Assembly (NCBI RefSeq): GCF_001651805.1
Contig: NZ_CP015839.1
Span: 1,922,001 to 1,986,000, forward strand
DNA: 64,000 bases
Reading direction: 5' to 3'
Source: Marinobacterium aestuarii
Lineage (GTDB): Bacteria > Pseudomonadota > Gammaproteobacteria > Pseudomonadales > Balneatricaceae
Part shown: positions 28,244 to 36,873 of the stretch, in pieces
Layout of the letters: the number at the start of each line of letters is the position of its first letter
How positions within the stretch are numbered: the first letter of the stretch is position 1
Program-made: the position numbers and the translations under genes
The notes under the pieces: model-generated
The model's database searches: none
What the model saw: the letters and a program-made list of their open reading frames with translations, nothing else
What the model was told of the DNA's origin: nothing

Positions 28244-28272
28244 GCGACAGGCACCTTTTCCTGTGCTATGTT
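28244..28272 (+). promoter_or_regulatory. candidate extended -10 promoter for a small RNA
   Basis: GCGACA (28244-28249), a 17-base spacer, and TGC-TATGTT with the -10 hexamer at 28267-28272. GCGACA matches the -35 consensus at four positions and the TGn extension compensates for the weaker -10. No start codon with a usable reading frame follows. Confidence 0.4.
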
Positions 28273-28278
28273 GAAGTT

Positions 28279-28418
28279 ACCTTTATCGGAAGGGAGGGCT
28301 TAGCTGAGTGTTATCAACAATCACAGTTCGATCTCCGAATGGTCGTGAGACCATCAGGCATTAGCAATAATGCTTAAGTTTTTCCCGGGCAGGCACTGAT
28401 ATTCAGGCCTGCCCTTTT
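28279..28418 (+). ncRNA. candidate structured small RNA, about 140 nt
   Basis: No gene fits here, yet three consecutive stem-loops lie between a promoter-like sequence and a strong terminator. They are ATGGTC-GTGA-GACCAT (28339-28354, a perfect 6-bp stem with GTGA, a GNRA-class loop), AGGCATTA-GCAA-TAATGCTT (28356-28375, 8 pairs including one G-T, GNRA loop), and the terminator GGGCAGGC...GCCTGCCC plus TTTT (28387-28418). The 5' part contains GGAAGGGAGG. I cannot match it to a named RNA family from memory. Confidence 0.5.
28387..28418 (+). terminator. intrinsic terminator
   Basis: GGGCAGGC (28387-28394), a 12-base loop and GCCTGCCC (28407-28414), followed by TTTT. A perfect 8-bp GC-rich stem. 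It would end the candidate small RNA, or the lipoprotein transcript 230 bases upstream. Confidence 0.8.
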
Positions 28419-28531
28419 AGATTCAGGGCTCACCAATTTCCGTGCAGCGTACAGGTAGCAGGCCTGTTCGTAGTGACGCTATGGCGCTTTTTAGCGCTGA
28501 TAAAGCGGGCTTCGAATAGCGGATAACAAAA

Positions 28532-28565
28532 AACCTCGCGAGATCAGCTCTGCGAGGTTTTTTTT
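28532..28565. terminator. bidirectional intrinsic terminator
   Basis: AACCTCGC (28532-28539) and GCGAGGTT (28552-28559) with a 12-base loop. It has a T-run to 28565 on the right and an A-run on the left, so it can act on both strands. Leftward it would close the YecA-like gene transcript. Confidence 0.8.
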
Positions 28566-28577
28566 GCGGGTAAGTTC

Positions 28578-28687
28578 TGGAGGGCGTGCTGTCATTTGTT
28601 CCCGGCAATAACAGCATGCCCTCCATCCCTGGATGGTTTACTGATTTTTGCTCCCGGCAAAATCAGTATTCCCTCCATCCCTGGAGG
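28578..28687. repeat. two tandem 52-bp hairpin repeats plus partial third
   Basis: Units start at 28578 and 28630, and a partial third (TGGAGG) starts at 28682, an exact 52-base period. Unit 1 folds as TGGAGGGCGTGCTGT against ACAGCATGCCCTCCA with one G-T pair; unit 2 has ACTGATTTT against AAAATCAGT. The stems differ in sequence while pairing is kept, and the apical TCCCGGCAA is shared. It abuts the stop codon of the YecA-like gene. Confidence 0.8.
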
Positions 28688-29284
28688 TTACTTCTCGGGG
28701 GAGTGGAAAACCAAGTAGAGGTCGACCAGCAGGTCCGGAATCTGTTTTACCATTTCTTCGCACAGGCGCTTGTCGCGGCGCATCTGCTTGAAATCGTCTT
28801 CTTCAAACAGGTCAGATGCGACCATGATCGGCAGCAGCAGCTCGGCTACCTGTTCTTCACGTTCGGCGCTGAACCACAGCTCTTCGTGCAGGAACACGCC
28901 TTCCATGAAGGCTTCGGCCCAGAGTGTCAGCGGTGCGATGCCGGCTTCCTTGTCTTCTTCGTCGAGCTCAAGGGTGGTGTCGCAGGGCAGATCGATCTCT
29001 TCGTCGCTGTACAGGTCGCTGCCGATGGACTGATACCACTGACGCAGCAGACCGGCAATTTCGGTGCGCTCGGCATCGGATTTCCACTGGGGTTCTCCGT
29101 CGAGCAACAGCGCCAGCCATTCGGCCTCGGGCACGGGCTCAGGGCTGATGCTGAGGGCACAGAAAAGACCATGAATACCGATCAGGTCTAGGGATTCTTC
29201 GGATACGGCGTCGGAGAACAGGAATTCCTCGAGTCGGTCCAGCTCATCATCGTTCAGTGGCTGGGCAATAGGGGGCATTGACAT
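28688..29284 (-). CDS. UPF0149 (YecA/YgfB family) protein
   Basis: I start at Met 29284 (MSMPPIAQPLNDDELDRLEEFL), giving 198 residues; the longer frame from 29329 adds 15 residues without family support. Family pattern: LNDDELDRLEEFLFSD, then LIGIHGLFCALSISPEPVPEAEWLALL and LTLWAEAFMEGVFL with the short acidic helices typical of YecA/YgfB. There is no C-terminal SEC-C zinc motif, so it is closer to YgfB or the short YecA form. The protein is strongly acidic. The family is poorly characterised; Pseudomonas YgfB has been linked to gene regulation. It is divergent from recQ. Confidence 0.85.
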   Translation of the reverse strand: MSMPPIAQPLNDDELDRLEEFLFSDAVSEESLDLIGIHGLFCALSISPEPVPEAEWLALLLDGEPQWKSDAERTEIAGLLRQWYQSIGSDLYSDEEIDLPCDTTLELDEEDKEAGIAPLTLWAEAFMEGVFLHEELWFSAEREEQVAELLLPIMVASDLFEEDDFKQMRRDKRLCEEMVKQIPDLLVDLYLVFHSPEK

Positions 29285-29445
29285 GGGGCTGTCCAGATTC
29301 CGGTTTGGTTGGGGCGATTCTACCGCCAAAGGACTTAAAGAAGTAAGAATAAATTAAAATCAGCCGCGTTTTGACCCTGGTTGTTCAGTTGCGGGCGGGG
29401 AAATTCAAGTGACAGGGCGCTGGCCTTGCCGGATAATGCCGCCCC

Positions 29446-31569
29446 ATGATGGAACACGCACTTCGAGTACTGAAAGACGTTTTTGGCTATGACCAGTTTC
29501 GCACTCCCCAGGAAGACGTAATCAGCCGTCTGGTGGGCGGTCAGGATTTGCTGGTGGTCATGCCGACCGGTGGCGGCAAGTCACTGTGCTACCAGTTGCC
29601 GGCGCTGCTGCGCGACGGTACAGCCGTGGTTGTGTCACCCTTGATTGCACTGATGCAGGATCAGGTCAGTGCCCTGTCGCAGTGGGGCATTCGTGCCGGC
29701 TGCCTCAATTCGGCGGTGAGTTTTGAAGAACGCAGCCGTACCGAGGATGCACTGCGCAGTGGCGAGCTGGATCTGCTCTATATAGCGCCAGAACGACTGC
29801 TGCAGCCGCGTACACTGGATCTGCTGTCGCACTGCACCCTGGCGCTTTTTGCTATCGACGAAGCGCATTGCGTGTCGCAGTGGGGGCATGACTTCAGGCC
29901 CGAATACCTGCAGCTCAGTCGCCTGCGCGAGCGCTTTCCCGGCGTGCCGCGCATCGCCCTCACCGCCACCGCAGATGGACGCACTCAGCAGGAAATCGTC
30001 GAACGGCTGCAGCTTGATCAGGCCGTGCGCTTTATTCAGGGGTTTGATCGTCCCAATATCCGTTATCGCATTGGTCAGAAAGACAAGGCAAAGGATCAGC
30101 TGCTGCGCTTTCTGCGCGATGAGCATCCGCAGGATGCCGGCGTGGTGTATTGCCTGTCGCGCAAAAAGGTCGAGGCTACAGCTGCCTGGCTGTGCGAGCG
30201 CGGCTTCAATGCACTGCCTTACCATGCCGGGCTCTCGACGGAGCTGCGGGCGCATAACCAGCACCGTTTTCTGACCGAAGAAAGTCTGATCATGGTGGCG
30301 ACCATCGCCTTTGGCATGGGGATCGACAAGCCCAATGTGCGTTTTGTAGCGCACCTGGATTTGCCCAAAAGCATTGAAGCCTACTATCAGGAAACCGGCC
30401 GCGCCGGGCGTGATGGCATGCCCGCCGATGCCTGGATGGTGTATGGCCTGCAGGATGTTATTTTTCTGCGCCAGATGCTTGAAGGTTCCCAGGCCCCCGA
30501 GCAGCAAAAACAGATTGAACGCCAGAAGCTTGAAGCCGTACTGGGATTGTGTGAAATCACCAGTTGCCGGCGTCAGACGCTGCTGGCGTACTTCGGTGAG
30601 TCTGAGCATGCGCCCTGTGGCAACTGCGATACCTGCCTTGAACCTGTGCCTGTTTGGGATGGCACTGAAGCGGCGCGCAAGGCGCTGTCGGCGGTGTATC
30701 GCTCGGGCCAGCACTTCGGCGTCAATCATGTCATCGATATCCTGCTGGGCAGCAATAGTGAAAAGCTGCGAGAGCGCGGGCATGATCGCCTGTCGACCTT
30801 TGGTATTGGCAAGGATCTGGACCGCAATCAGTGGCGCTCGGTGTTTCGCCAGCTGGTGGCGCGGGGCTTTCTGGGGGTGGATGGCCAGGGGCATGGCGTG
30901 CTGCACCTGACCGAGGCCTGTCGCGGGGTGCTGCGCAGCGAGCAGACACTGGAGCTGCGGCTGGAGTCTCGCAGCCAGAGCCGCTTTACCCGCAGCTCGG
31001 TGCCGCAGTCGAAACTGGAAGCCAGTGACTATGCTCTGTGGAATGACCTGCGGGCCGCGCGCAAGACGCTGGCCGAAACCCAGGACGTGCCGCCCTATGT
31101 GATTTTCCATGATGCCACCCTGATGGAAATGGTCATGCACCGGCCGCTGAATGAGGTGCAGCTGCGCAGGCTCAACGGTGTGGGGGAGCGCAAGCTGGAG
31201 CTCTATGGCAAGCAGTTCCTCGCGGTCATCGAGCAGCATGAACAGGCCGGCCAGACGCAGGCGGTAGCCTCGGATGAAGCTCTGCTGCTGTTTCGCAGTG
31301 GCATGACGGTACAGCAGGTTGCGCTGCAGCTCAAATTGTCGGTCAACGCCATCTTTGGTCAGCTGGCACGGGCCATTCAGCAGGGGCAGCTGGAGATGGC
31401 GGAAGTGGTCGAGTTGCCGCAGGCCGAAGTCAGCCACATTCAGCAGGTCATGATTGAGTGTGAGCGTGATTTCGGTGCAGCGTTAAAACCGGTGCATGAA
31501 GCCCTGGGCGGTGCCTATGACATGGGCCTGCTGCGCTGTGTGCGCGTGGGGCTGAGCCTTGATCGCTGA
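29446..31569 (+). CDS. recQ: ATP-dependent DNA helicase RecQ
   Basis: A 707-residue 3'-5' helicase for recombination repair. Helicase motifs in order: motif [17 protein letters not shown], motif [20 protein letters not shown] (DEAH and aromatic-rich loop), motif III LTATA, motif [12 protein letters not shown]. The zinc site follows with four Cys (CEITSC...CGNCDTC), then the winged helix, then an HRDC domain (about residues 515-600; [33 protein letters not shown]). The remaining 100 residues add a helix-rich tail, with [20 protein letters not shown] resembling an HTH-like segment, as in longer RecQ proteins. The start may be ATG 29446 or 29449. Single-gene unit. Confidence 0.96.
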   Translation: MMEHALRVLKDVFGYDQFRTPQEDVISRLVGGQDLLVVMPTGGGKSLCYQLPALLRDGTAVVVSPLIALMQDQVSALSQWGIRAGCLNSAVSFEERSRTEDALRSGELDLLYIAPERLLQPRTLDLLSHCTLALFAIDEAHCVSQWGHDFRPEYLQLSRLRERFPGVPRIALTATADGRTQQEIVERLQLDQAVRFIQGFDRPNIRYRIGQKDKAKDQLLRFLRDEHPQDAGVVYCLSRKKVEATAAWLCERGFNALPYHAGLSTELRAHNQHRFLTEESLIMVATIAFGMGIDKPNVRFVAHLDLPKSIEAYYQETGRAGRDGMPADAWMVYGLQDVIFLRQMLEGSQAPEQQKQIERQKLEAVLGLCEITSCRRQTLLAYFGESEHAPCGNCDTCLEPVPVWDGTEAARKALSAVYRSGQHFGVNHVIDILLGSNSEKLRERGHDRLSTFGIGKDLDRNQWRSVFRQLVARGFLGVDGQGHGVLHLTEACRGVLRSEQTLELRLESRSQSRFTRSSVPQSKLEASDYALWNDLRAARKTLAETQDVPPYVIFHDATLMEMVMHRPLNEVQLRRLNGVGERKLELYGKQFLAVIEQHEQAGQTQAVASDEALLLFRSGMTVQQVALQLKLSVNAIFGQLARAIQQGQLEMAEVVELPQAEVSHIQQVMIECERDFGAALKPVHEALGGAYDMGLLRCVRVGLSLDR

Positions 31570-31747
31570 TGCGGCTATGTGCAGGTACTTTCTCCTGCAT
31601 GTTTAGCGATGGGTGACTCGGTGCTCAGGGGCGGATTGCGCGCAACTCCCTTGACCGTACGGCTCTATTGGCCGGGCACAATGGCTGCGCATCGAGGGTG
31701 ACTTGGTTATAATCGGCGCCTCTTCAAATTTCGATCGATGCCAATCC

Positions 31748-32731
31748 ATGAGCGATATCCTGTACCAAGAGGTCCTGAGCGATCCTGTTTCTTCCCTGAC
31801 GCCTGCTGATCTGGCGGCGTCTTCCGCGTCCGATACTGAGCCCTGTGCAGCGCAGGGCGCCCAGAGCGATGCCGAGCGCAAAACCAAGCTGCGGCTGAAC
31901 AAGCTGCAGAAGCGGTTGCGCCGCGAGATGGGACGGGCGATCGAGGATTTCAGGATGATCGAGGACGGCGACCGTGTGATGGTCTGCCTGTCCGGTGGCA
32001 AGGATTCCTACACCATGCTCGACATCCTGCTGAACCTGCAAAAGAGTGCGCCTATCAGCTTCGAGCTGGTGGCGGTCAATCTGGACCAGAAGCAGCCGGG
32101 CTTTCCCGAGCACATACTGCCGGCCTATCTGGATGCCGTTGGCGTGCCCTACCATATAGTCGAGCGCGATACCTACTCGATCGTCAAGAAGCTGGTGCCG
32201 GAAGGCAAGACCACCTGTGGCCTCTGTTCCCGTCTGCGCCGCGGCACCCTCTATGGTTTTGCCGATGAGATTGGCGCCAACAAGATCGCTCTGGGCCATC
32301 ACCGCGATGACATTCTGGAAACCTTTTTTCTCAACATGTTCTTCGGTGGCAAACTCAAGTCCATGCCGCCCAAGCTGCTGTCGGATGATGGCAAGAACAT
32401 GGTGATCCGGCCGCTGGCTTATGCGCGGGAAAAAGACATCGAAGCCTATAGCGAGCTTAGGCAGTTCCCTATCATTCCGTGCAACCTCTGTGGTTCCCAG
32501 GAAAACCTCCAGCGCCAGGTCATCAAGGACATGTTGCAGGGGTGGGATCACACTCATCCGGGCCGGATCGAAACCATGTTCAGGTCCTTGCAGAATGTAG
32601 TGCCCAGCCACCTGGCGGATACGCAACTGTTTGACTTTGCCAATCTGCAACTGGGTTTTGCCGAAGGAGTGGCGACGTCAGGTGAGGACGCGGAGGCCCC
32701 GGGAGGGCGCATCGATATACTGTCGCTCTGA
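31748..32731 (+). CDS. ttcA: tRNA 2-thiocytidine(32) synthetase TtcA
   Basis: I start at ATG 31748 ([10 protein letters not shown]), giving 327 residues. TtcA places sulfur on C32 of certain tRNAs using ATP and a [4Fe-4S] cluster. The PP-loop [10 protein letters not shown] lies at residues 81-90. The cluster and catalytic Cys pairs are [12 protein letters not shown] and [14 protein letters not shown], and [26 protein letters not shown] is the TtcA signature. The first 35 residues are a variable Ala/Ser-rich extension before KLNKLQ-type helix, slightly longer than in E. coli. It is transcribed alone. Confidence 0.96.
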   Translation: MSDILYQEVLSDPVSSLTPADLAASSASDTEPCAAQGAQSDAERKTKLRLNKLQKRLRREMGRAIEDFRMIEDGDRVMVCLSGGKDSYTMLDILLNLQKSAPISFELVAVNLDQKQPGFPEHILPAYLDAVGVPYHIVERDTYSIVKKLVPEGKTTCGLCSRLRRGTLYGFADEIGANKIALGHHRDDILETFFLNMFFGGKLKSMPPKLLSDDGKNMVIRPLAYAREKDIEAYSELRQFPIIPCNLCGSQENLQRQVIKDMLQGWDHTHPGRIETMFRSLQNVVPSHLADTQLFDFANLQLGFAEGVATSGEDAEAPGGRIDILSL

Positions 32732-32994
32732 GAATTTATCGCAATTAGCATGCCCCTAAGGCTAACTGGCCGTGATAACGGCGGTGTTCAGCTATGCTTC
32801 AGGCGCAGACGCGGCCTGCGAGGCGCGCACTTGGCGGGCGCTGGGCTCGCGGGCAGTGCCCGAAGTAACAACGCCGGTGCTAGTGTCGTGTTACAATTGG
32901 ACCTGTATACTGCCATGAAATTCGTGCGTATTGGATGCACGATGGCGGTGCTGCATGGGCGCTCTGGGGCGCAGATCGGAGAGGATCTCGATAG

Positions 32995-33744
32995 ATGAGT
33001 GACAATCAAGGCAGTCCGGGCGCTTTGCTCGACATGGTGCGAGAATTGCGTGGGCTGCTGCTGGATTTTATTGCTGGCGGCCCCACCAAGGCGCCCCGCT
33101 ACAAGGCGCTGCGCGATGGCTTGATGGCCGACGCCAAGGTTAACGGCCATCTGCCGGACCTTGTGCTGGAGCACGAGAACCTGAATGATCTCTGGCAATT
33201 CATGAAGTACAAGTCCGCCAGCAAGGTTGAACGCCAGGAAATAATCCGTACTCAGTTTGACGATCTGGCCCGCGCGCTCAGCGGTGCGGCGGCTGCCGCA
33301 CCTGATGACTATGAAGCCATCGCGGTGGAAAAGCTGTTCAAAGCCTGGTATCGGCTCAGCCAGGACAGCATGGAGCCGCGCCGCTTGGTCGCCACTGCCC
33401 GAAAGATTGCGGTACAGGTGTGTAGCTCCATTGTCGATGCGCACTATCACTCAGGTGAGATTCGTGGCGGTAACGAAGAGTTGACCCAGGTGTTCGGCAT
33501 GACCAAGGATGTGCTCTTTGCCTGCAGTGGTACCGACAGGCAAATGATCGTGACCGATGCGGTGGCCGGTGCTACGGCGCTGCGCAAAACCTTCGATGGC
33601 ATTCTTGAGCGTATAGGGCAGCCTGGGCTGGATGAGAATGGCAGGCTTCAGCTGGCACGCATGGGGGTTGATGCCATTCTGTCGGCGGTGATGTCATTGC
33701 TGAGTTGCTGGTACATGTTGCAGGCTTCTGCCGCCAAACCCTGA
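32995..33744 (+). CDS. unknown cytosolic protein with weak Abi-like C-terminal pattern
   Basis: 249 residues from ATG 32995 (GGAGAGG at 32979-32985). No signal peptide or clear membrane helix, although the last 25 residues (AILSAVMSLLSCWYMLQA) are hydrophobic. N-terminal half: helical, with GGPTKAPRYKALRDGLMADAKVNGHLPDLVLEHENLNDLWQFMK. C-terminal half: RLVATARKIAVQVCSSIVDAHYHSG...ELTQVFGMTKDVLF...TALRKTFDGILERIG. This loosely recalls the order of segments in abortive-infection C-terminal domains (Arg-Lys-x-Cys-x-x-Ile followed by a later Leu-Arg) but lacks their terminal histidine-glycine. I do not assign a function. Confidence 0.6.
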   Translation: MSDNQGSPGALLDMVRELRGLLLDFIAGGPTKAPRYKALRDGLMADAKVNGHLPDLVLEHENLNDLWQFMKYKSASKVERQEIIRTQFDDLARALSGAAAAAPDDYEAIAVEKLFKAWYRLSQDSMEPRRLVATARKIAVQVCSSIVDAHYHSGEIRGGNEELTQVFGMTKDVLFACSGTDRQMIVTDAVAGATALRKTFDGILERIGQPGLDENGRLQLARMGVDAILSAVMSLLSCWYMLQASAAKP

Positions 33745-34197
33745 GGCGTTCGCCCCGGGCTCTTTCCCGTTTTTGCACTATTAACCTGGCGGACAAATAG
33801 GTTCCTTAACCGAGTTGTCGCTATGTACAGGAAGTACGACAGAAAAATGCTCCTGCATTTTCTGCATTCCCGCCATCCATGGCGATCGTATGCCGCGCAC
33901 GCATGGATGCGAATGCGCGGTCAGGCCATCACTCTTTAGCCTGCAAAAATGGACACAGGTGCGTGGACATGCTGGCCTTCTTCAGGGAAAAAGATGTCGT
34001 TCGCATTGGCCCTTCGTTTGAATGAAAGGCCCAGTGATCAAGCATCCCTGCTTCATGTATTAACCCGGGTTAATACCTCTGCAGATAGCGTGACAAGCTC
34101 TGCCGGGGCAGTAATAATGTGCGCCTTCTTTCGGTCTCTGCATCTACCCTGGCGTATCTAATGGCGCGAGTCTGGGCAAGTATTTAAGAATGTGAGG
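33745..34197. other. 450-base intergenic region with a dispersed repeat
   Basis: No convincing gene. The right half holds the three-hairpin repeat at 34003-34077 (separate entry). The rest includes a short direct resemblance around TGCATTTTCTGCATTC but no clear terminator. The promoter of the lipoprotein gene must lie in the last 120 bases. Confidence 0.5.
34003..34077 (-). repeat. three-hairpin dispersed repeat, copy 1 (inverted)
   Basis: Read leftward, it aligns base for base, with small gaps, to 39540-39616. Hairpins: the perfect 18-base palindrome TATTAACCCGGGTTAATA (34058-34075), GAAGC/GCTTG around an AGGGAT loop, and GGCCTTT paired to AAGGGCC. A REP-like extragenic element. Confidence 0.7.
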
Positions 34198-34974
34198 ATG
34201 GATGTGAAACAGATCAGTTGCGTAATCTTGGCGTCCTTGCTGCTTGGCGGTTGTTTGGCCAACGGGCCTGTGCCTGCTGAATCAGATGCCCAGGTAGCCG
34301 GTGCGCCTGCTTCAAATGCTCCGGCCGGGCAGGATGCGGCGGCGACTGGCGCGTCCAATGCCTCCGCTCAGGCGCCTGGTCAGGCGGCAAAGTCCGGCAC
34401 AGTGACGACAGCAGCGACTGATGAGGCGCTGCAGCGTAACCTGGAGACACTGGCCAACCGCCTGACCCTGATGCAGGAGCAGCTGATCCAGATCAAGGCT
34501 CAGGGCGCCGAGCTGTCACAGCAGTCAGGCACGGCGCTTGCGCGCCTGCAGATGCTGACCGGCAGCGCCGCCCTGGACGGTGCTGATGATGCTGCCGACA
34601 ATGCCGCACCTGCAGGTATTGCGGGCGCGGCGCCAGAGCAGCTGGCGGGCCTGATCGACCAGCTCAGCCAGATAGCCAATGAGCTGTCGCTCAGCGGTGT
34701 GGGGGATCGCTATCGCATCGCCGCCGATTACACCGGCGCAGGGCAATGGATACTGATCCGTTATGACCGCTTCAGCGGTGAGTCATGGCTGGCGGATCAG
34801 GGCGCCTGGCAGCCGCTGCTTGAATCCGGATCGCTGGAACGTTCGGACTATGAAATTCAGCTCAGCGGAGCCCGGCCTGACAAGGATATCAAGGGCTATG
34901 TGGCAGCTCGGCTGGACAGGCGCAATGGTGATACTTGGTGGCTGAAGCAGGATGCATGGCAGAAGTTTGAGTGA
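34198..34974 (+). CDS. lipoprotein with coiled coil and duplicated C-terminal motif
   Basis: About 258 residues from ATG 34198 (a GTG at 34192 or 34204 is possible). The signal peptide ends in the lipobox LLLGGC, so it is a lipoprotein. A long Ala/Ser/Gln-rich spacer follows, then a helical coiled coil (ALQRNLETLANRLTLMQEQLIQIKAQGAELSQQ). The C-terminal domain has two copies of one motif: RYDRFSGESWLADQGAWQPL and RLDRRNGDTWWLKQDAWQKF. That motif resembles the short W-rich repeats seen in small beta-propeller or tail-like domains; I cannot name it. The stop overlaps the epmC start (TGATG), so the two are translationally coupled. Function unknown. Confidence 0.75.
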   Translation: MDVKQISCVILASLLLGGCLANGPVPAESDAQVAGAPASNAPAGQDAAATGASNASAQAPGQAAKSGTVTTAATDEALQRNLETLANRLTLMQEQLIQIKAQGAELSQQSGTALARLQMLTGSAALDGADDAADNAAPAGIAGAAPEQLAGLIDQLSQIANELSLSGVGDRYRIAADYTGAGQWILIRYDRFSGESWLADQGAWQPLLESGSLERSDYEIQLSGARPDKDIKGYVAARLDRRNGDTWWLKQDAWQKFE

Positions 34975-35579
34975 TGAGTACGCATCAATATCAGGATCTG
35001 ATCCAGCTGTTCAACGGTCAGTTTGAGCACAGCCTCAACACCCTGCTGGTGCGTGGCGATGACGAACCCGTCTATCTGCCCGCCGATGCCGAGCATCCGC
35101 AGCACCGGATTATTTTTGCCCACGGCTTTTTTTCCAGCGCTCTGCATGAAATTTCCCACTGGTGCGTGGCCGGTGCGAAGCGGCGTACCCAGGTGGATTT
35201 TGGTTACTGGTACAAGCCTGACGGGCGCACGGCAGAGGAACAGGCGCTGTTCGAGAGCGTAGAAGTCAAACCCCAGGCGCTGGAGTGGATGCTTTCCGTC
35301 GCCTGTGGGCACCGCTTTCACTTCAGTGCTGACAATCTGTCGGCGCAGATCGGCGCCAGCCGTGGCTTCGAAGCTCGCGTTCAGCGCCAGGTGCTGCACT
35401 ATCTTGAGGTGGGCCTGCCCACCAGAGCAGGCTTGCTGGTGGAGGCGTTCAGGGCCTTTTACGGCACAGACCCGCTTGATCCCGGCGCCTTTGCGCTGCC
35501 GTACGATACAGAGCTTGCTTCAGTACCCTTAGCTGTGAGGCAGCACCCTCAGAATCCGGGCGGCAGCGCGATCATGTGA
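34974..35579 (+). CDS. epmC: elongation factor P hydroxylase EpmC
   Basis: 201 residues from ATG 34974, which overlaps the stop of the lipoprotein gene. EpmC hydroxylates the lysyl-lysine side chain of elongation factor P as the last step of its modification (after EpmB and EpmA). Family signatures are strong: YQDLIQLFNGQFEHSLNTLLVRGDDEPVYLPADAE, HRIIFAHGFFSSALHEISHWC (probable metal-binding HExxH-like HEISH) and RRTQVDFGYWYKPDGRT. epmA and epmB are not in the window; a YfcL-like gene, which neighbours epmC in E. coli, is instead at 63.6 kb. Coupling to a lipoprotein gene is unusual for a translation-factor enzyme. Confidence 0.93.
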   Translation: MSTHQYQDLIQLFNGQFEHSLNTLLVRGDDEPVYLPADAEHPQHRIIFAHGFFSSALHEISHWCVAGAKRRTQVDFGYWYKPDGRTAEEQALFESVEVKPQALEWMLSVACGHRFHFSADNLSAQIGASRGFEARVQRQVLHYLEVGLPTRAGLLVEAFRAFYGTDPLDPGAFALPYDTELASVPLAVRQHPQNPGGSAIM

Positions 35580-35664
35580 CCGCCTGAGTTTCGTTCCTGA
35601 TCCTTTCTTTATATTCCGTTTGCCGTTTTCAGCCTGCAGCAGCCGCTGCCGTTACCCATGGCTG

Positions 35665-36231
35665 TTAGTGGCTGTGCTGTTCTGTGCCATGTGAATGGGT
35701 CATGGATTCCGCCTTTTTGTGTGCCGGGTCTTGTGTCGAGTCATGTGATTCGCCATGAGAGGCGCCCTGTGGGTTTGCAGCATGTGTTTCCTCCATGGGA
35801 GAGCGAACCGGCAGGGTGAGCTGCAGCTGTTGTCCGTCACTGAAGTTCAGCTGCAAGCTTACCTCGTCGCCGGCATTGAGGGGCTGTGTCAGATCGATCA
35901 GCATCAGGTGATCGCCGCCGGGCTGCAGGCGATATTCAGCTCCTGCGGGGATTTCCACCTGCTGCGCCGCGCGCATACGCATGACGCCATCCTGCTGCCG
36001 GGTCTGGTGTAGCTCAGTGGTGCCGGCGCTATCGGTTTGGGCGCTGTCCAGCTGTACCGGGCTGGCGGAATTGTTGTGCAGCGTCAGGTAGGCCGCACTG
36101 ATGCTGTGTCCGGGCGGTACAGCCCGCACGTAGCCGTCCTGTGCCTGAACCTCGGCGAAGGCGGAGGTTGTACAGAGAAGGCTGGTCAGTAGCGTTGAGA
36201 GCAGGCCGGCGCGGGGCAGTAGCTGTGGCAT
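35665..36231 (-). CDS. PCu(A)C-type periplasmic copper chaperone
   Basis: 188 residues with a signal peptide (LLSTLLTSLLCTTSAFA). The PCu(A)C domain carries the copper ligands in the usual order: ELHQTRQQDGVMRM, then LQPGGDHLMLIDL (His-x-Met). These chaperones hold Cu(I) in the periplasm and pass it to cytochrome oxidase CuA, working with Sco proteins. The C-terminus adds a His/Met-rich tail (THSHGTEQHSH and earlier HGESHDS), which probably binds further metal. Last gene of a leftward three-gene operon with an SCO protein and a membrane-anchored unknown, which supports a role in oxidase copper loading. Confidence 0.9.
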   Translation of the reverse strand: MPQLLPRAGLLSTLLTSLLCTTSAFAEVQAQDGYVRAVPPGHSISAAYLTLHNNSASPVQLDSAQTDSAGTTELHQTRQQDGVMRMRAAQQVEIPAGAEYRLQPGGDHLMLIDLTQPLNAGDEVSLQLNFSDGQQLQLTLPVRSPMEETHAANPQGASHGESHDSTQDPAHKKAESMTHSHGTEQHSH

Positions 36232-36276
36232 GGGGGGATCTTCCTTGTGCTGTCGGGAGGGTTAATGACGGGAGAG

Positions 36277-36873
36277 TCAGAGCAGCGCGCGCAGTTTGGC
36301 GGCCAGCTCATCCGGGCTGATTGTGTCGCTCAGTACCTCAAGCAACTGTCCATCACTGTCGATCAGATACAGGCGTGAGCTGTGATCGACGCTGTACGCC
36401 AGGGCTGAGTCCGTCTGTTCGCTGATGCGATAGTAGGCGCCGTAGCTTTTGGTCACCGCATCGATTTGCGCCCGGCTGCCGGTCAGCCCCACCAGGCTGG
36501 GGTGAAAAAAGGCACTGTAGGCTGCCAGTGCTTCGGGCGTATCGCGTTTTGGATCGACGCTGATAAAAATACCGCGTACCCGATCCTGATCGCTCGGGTC
36601 GAGGCGACGAAAACCCTGGGCCATCACGGCCAGAGAGGTGGGGCAGACATCGGGGCAGGAGGCGTAGCCAATATAGAGCACGCTGGGGTAGCCGCGAAAG
36701 TCAGTCAGCGTCACCGGTCCTGTGGCCGCCATTAGGCTGAAATCCCCTCCCAGGCGTGTGCCCAGGGTCTGTTCGACGGGGGCCGGGCGCAGCAGGATGG
36801 CACTGGCAATGCCCGCCAGCAGCAGGACGCTCATGATTAGCAGGATACGCAATGTCTTCAGGTTCTTGTTCAT
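36277..36873 (-). CDS. SCO1/SenC family copper metallochaperone
   Basis: 198 residues with one N-terminal membrane anchor (LLIMSVLLLAGIASAILL) and a thioredoxin-like domain in the periplasm. The copper and redox motif CPDVCP (in YIGYASCPDVCPTSLAVM) and the later His (AYSVDHSSRLYLID) are both intact. Sco proteins reduce and metallate the CuA site of cytochrome c oxidase. The start codon overlaps the stop of the upstream gene by four bases, and the PCu(A)C gene follows 45 bases later. No cytochrome oxidase genes are in the window. Confidence 0.93.
   Translation of the reverse strand: MNKNLKTLRILLIMSVLLLAGIASAILLRPAPVEQTLGTRLGGDFSLMAATGPVTLTDFRGYPSVLYIGYASCPDVCPTSLAVMAQGFRRLDPSDQDRVRGIFISVDPKRDTPEALAAYSAFFHPSLVGLTGSRAQIDAVTKSYGAYYRISEQTDSALAYSVDHSSRLYLIDSDGQLLEVLSDTISPDELAAKLRALL

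Noticed and set aside
28578-28687. CRISPR-like pair of repeats
   Set aside because: The two 52-base units are contiguous with no spacer, and each is a hairpin.
34058-34075. 18-base perfect palindrome as an operator for the lipoprotein gene
   Set aside because: It is one hairpin of a repeat that recurs at 39540 in front of an unrelated gene, so a repeat element explains it better.
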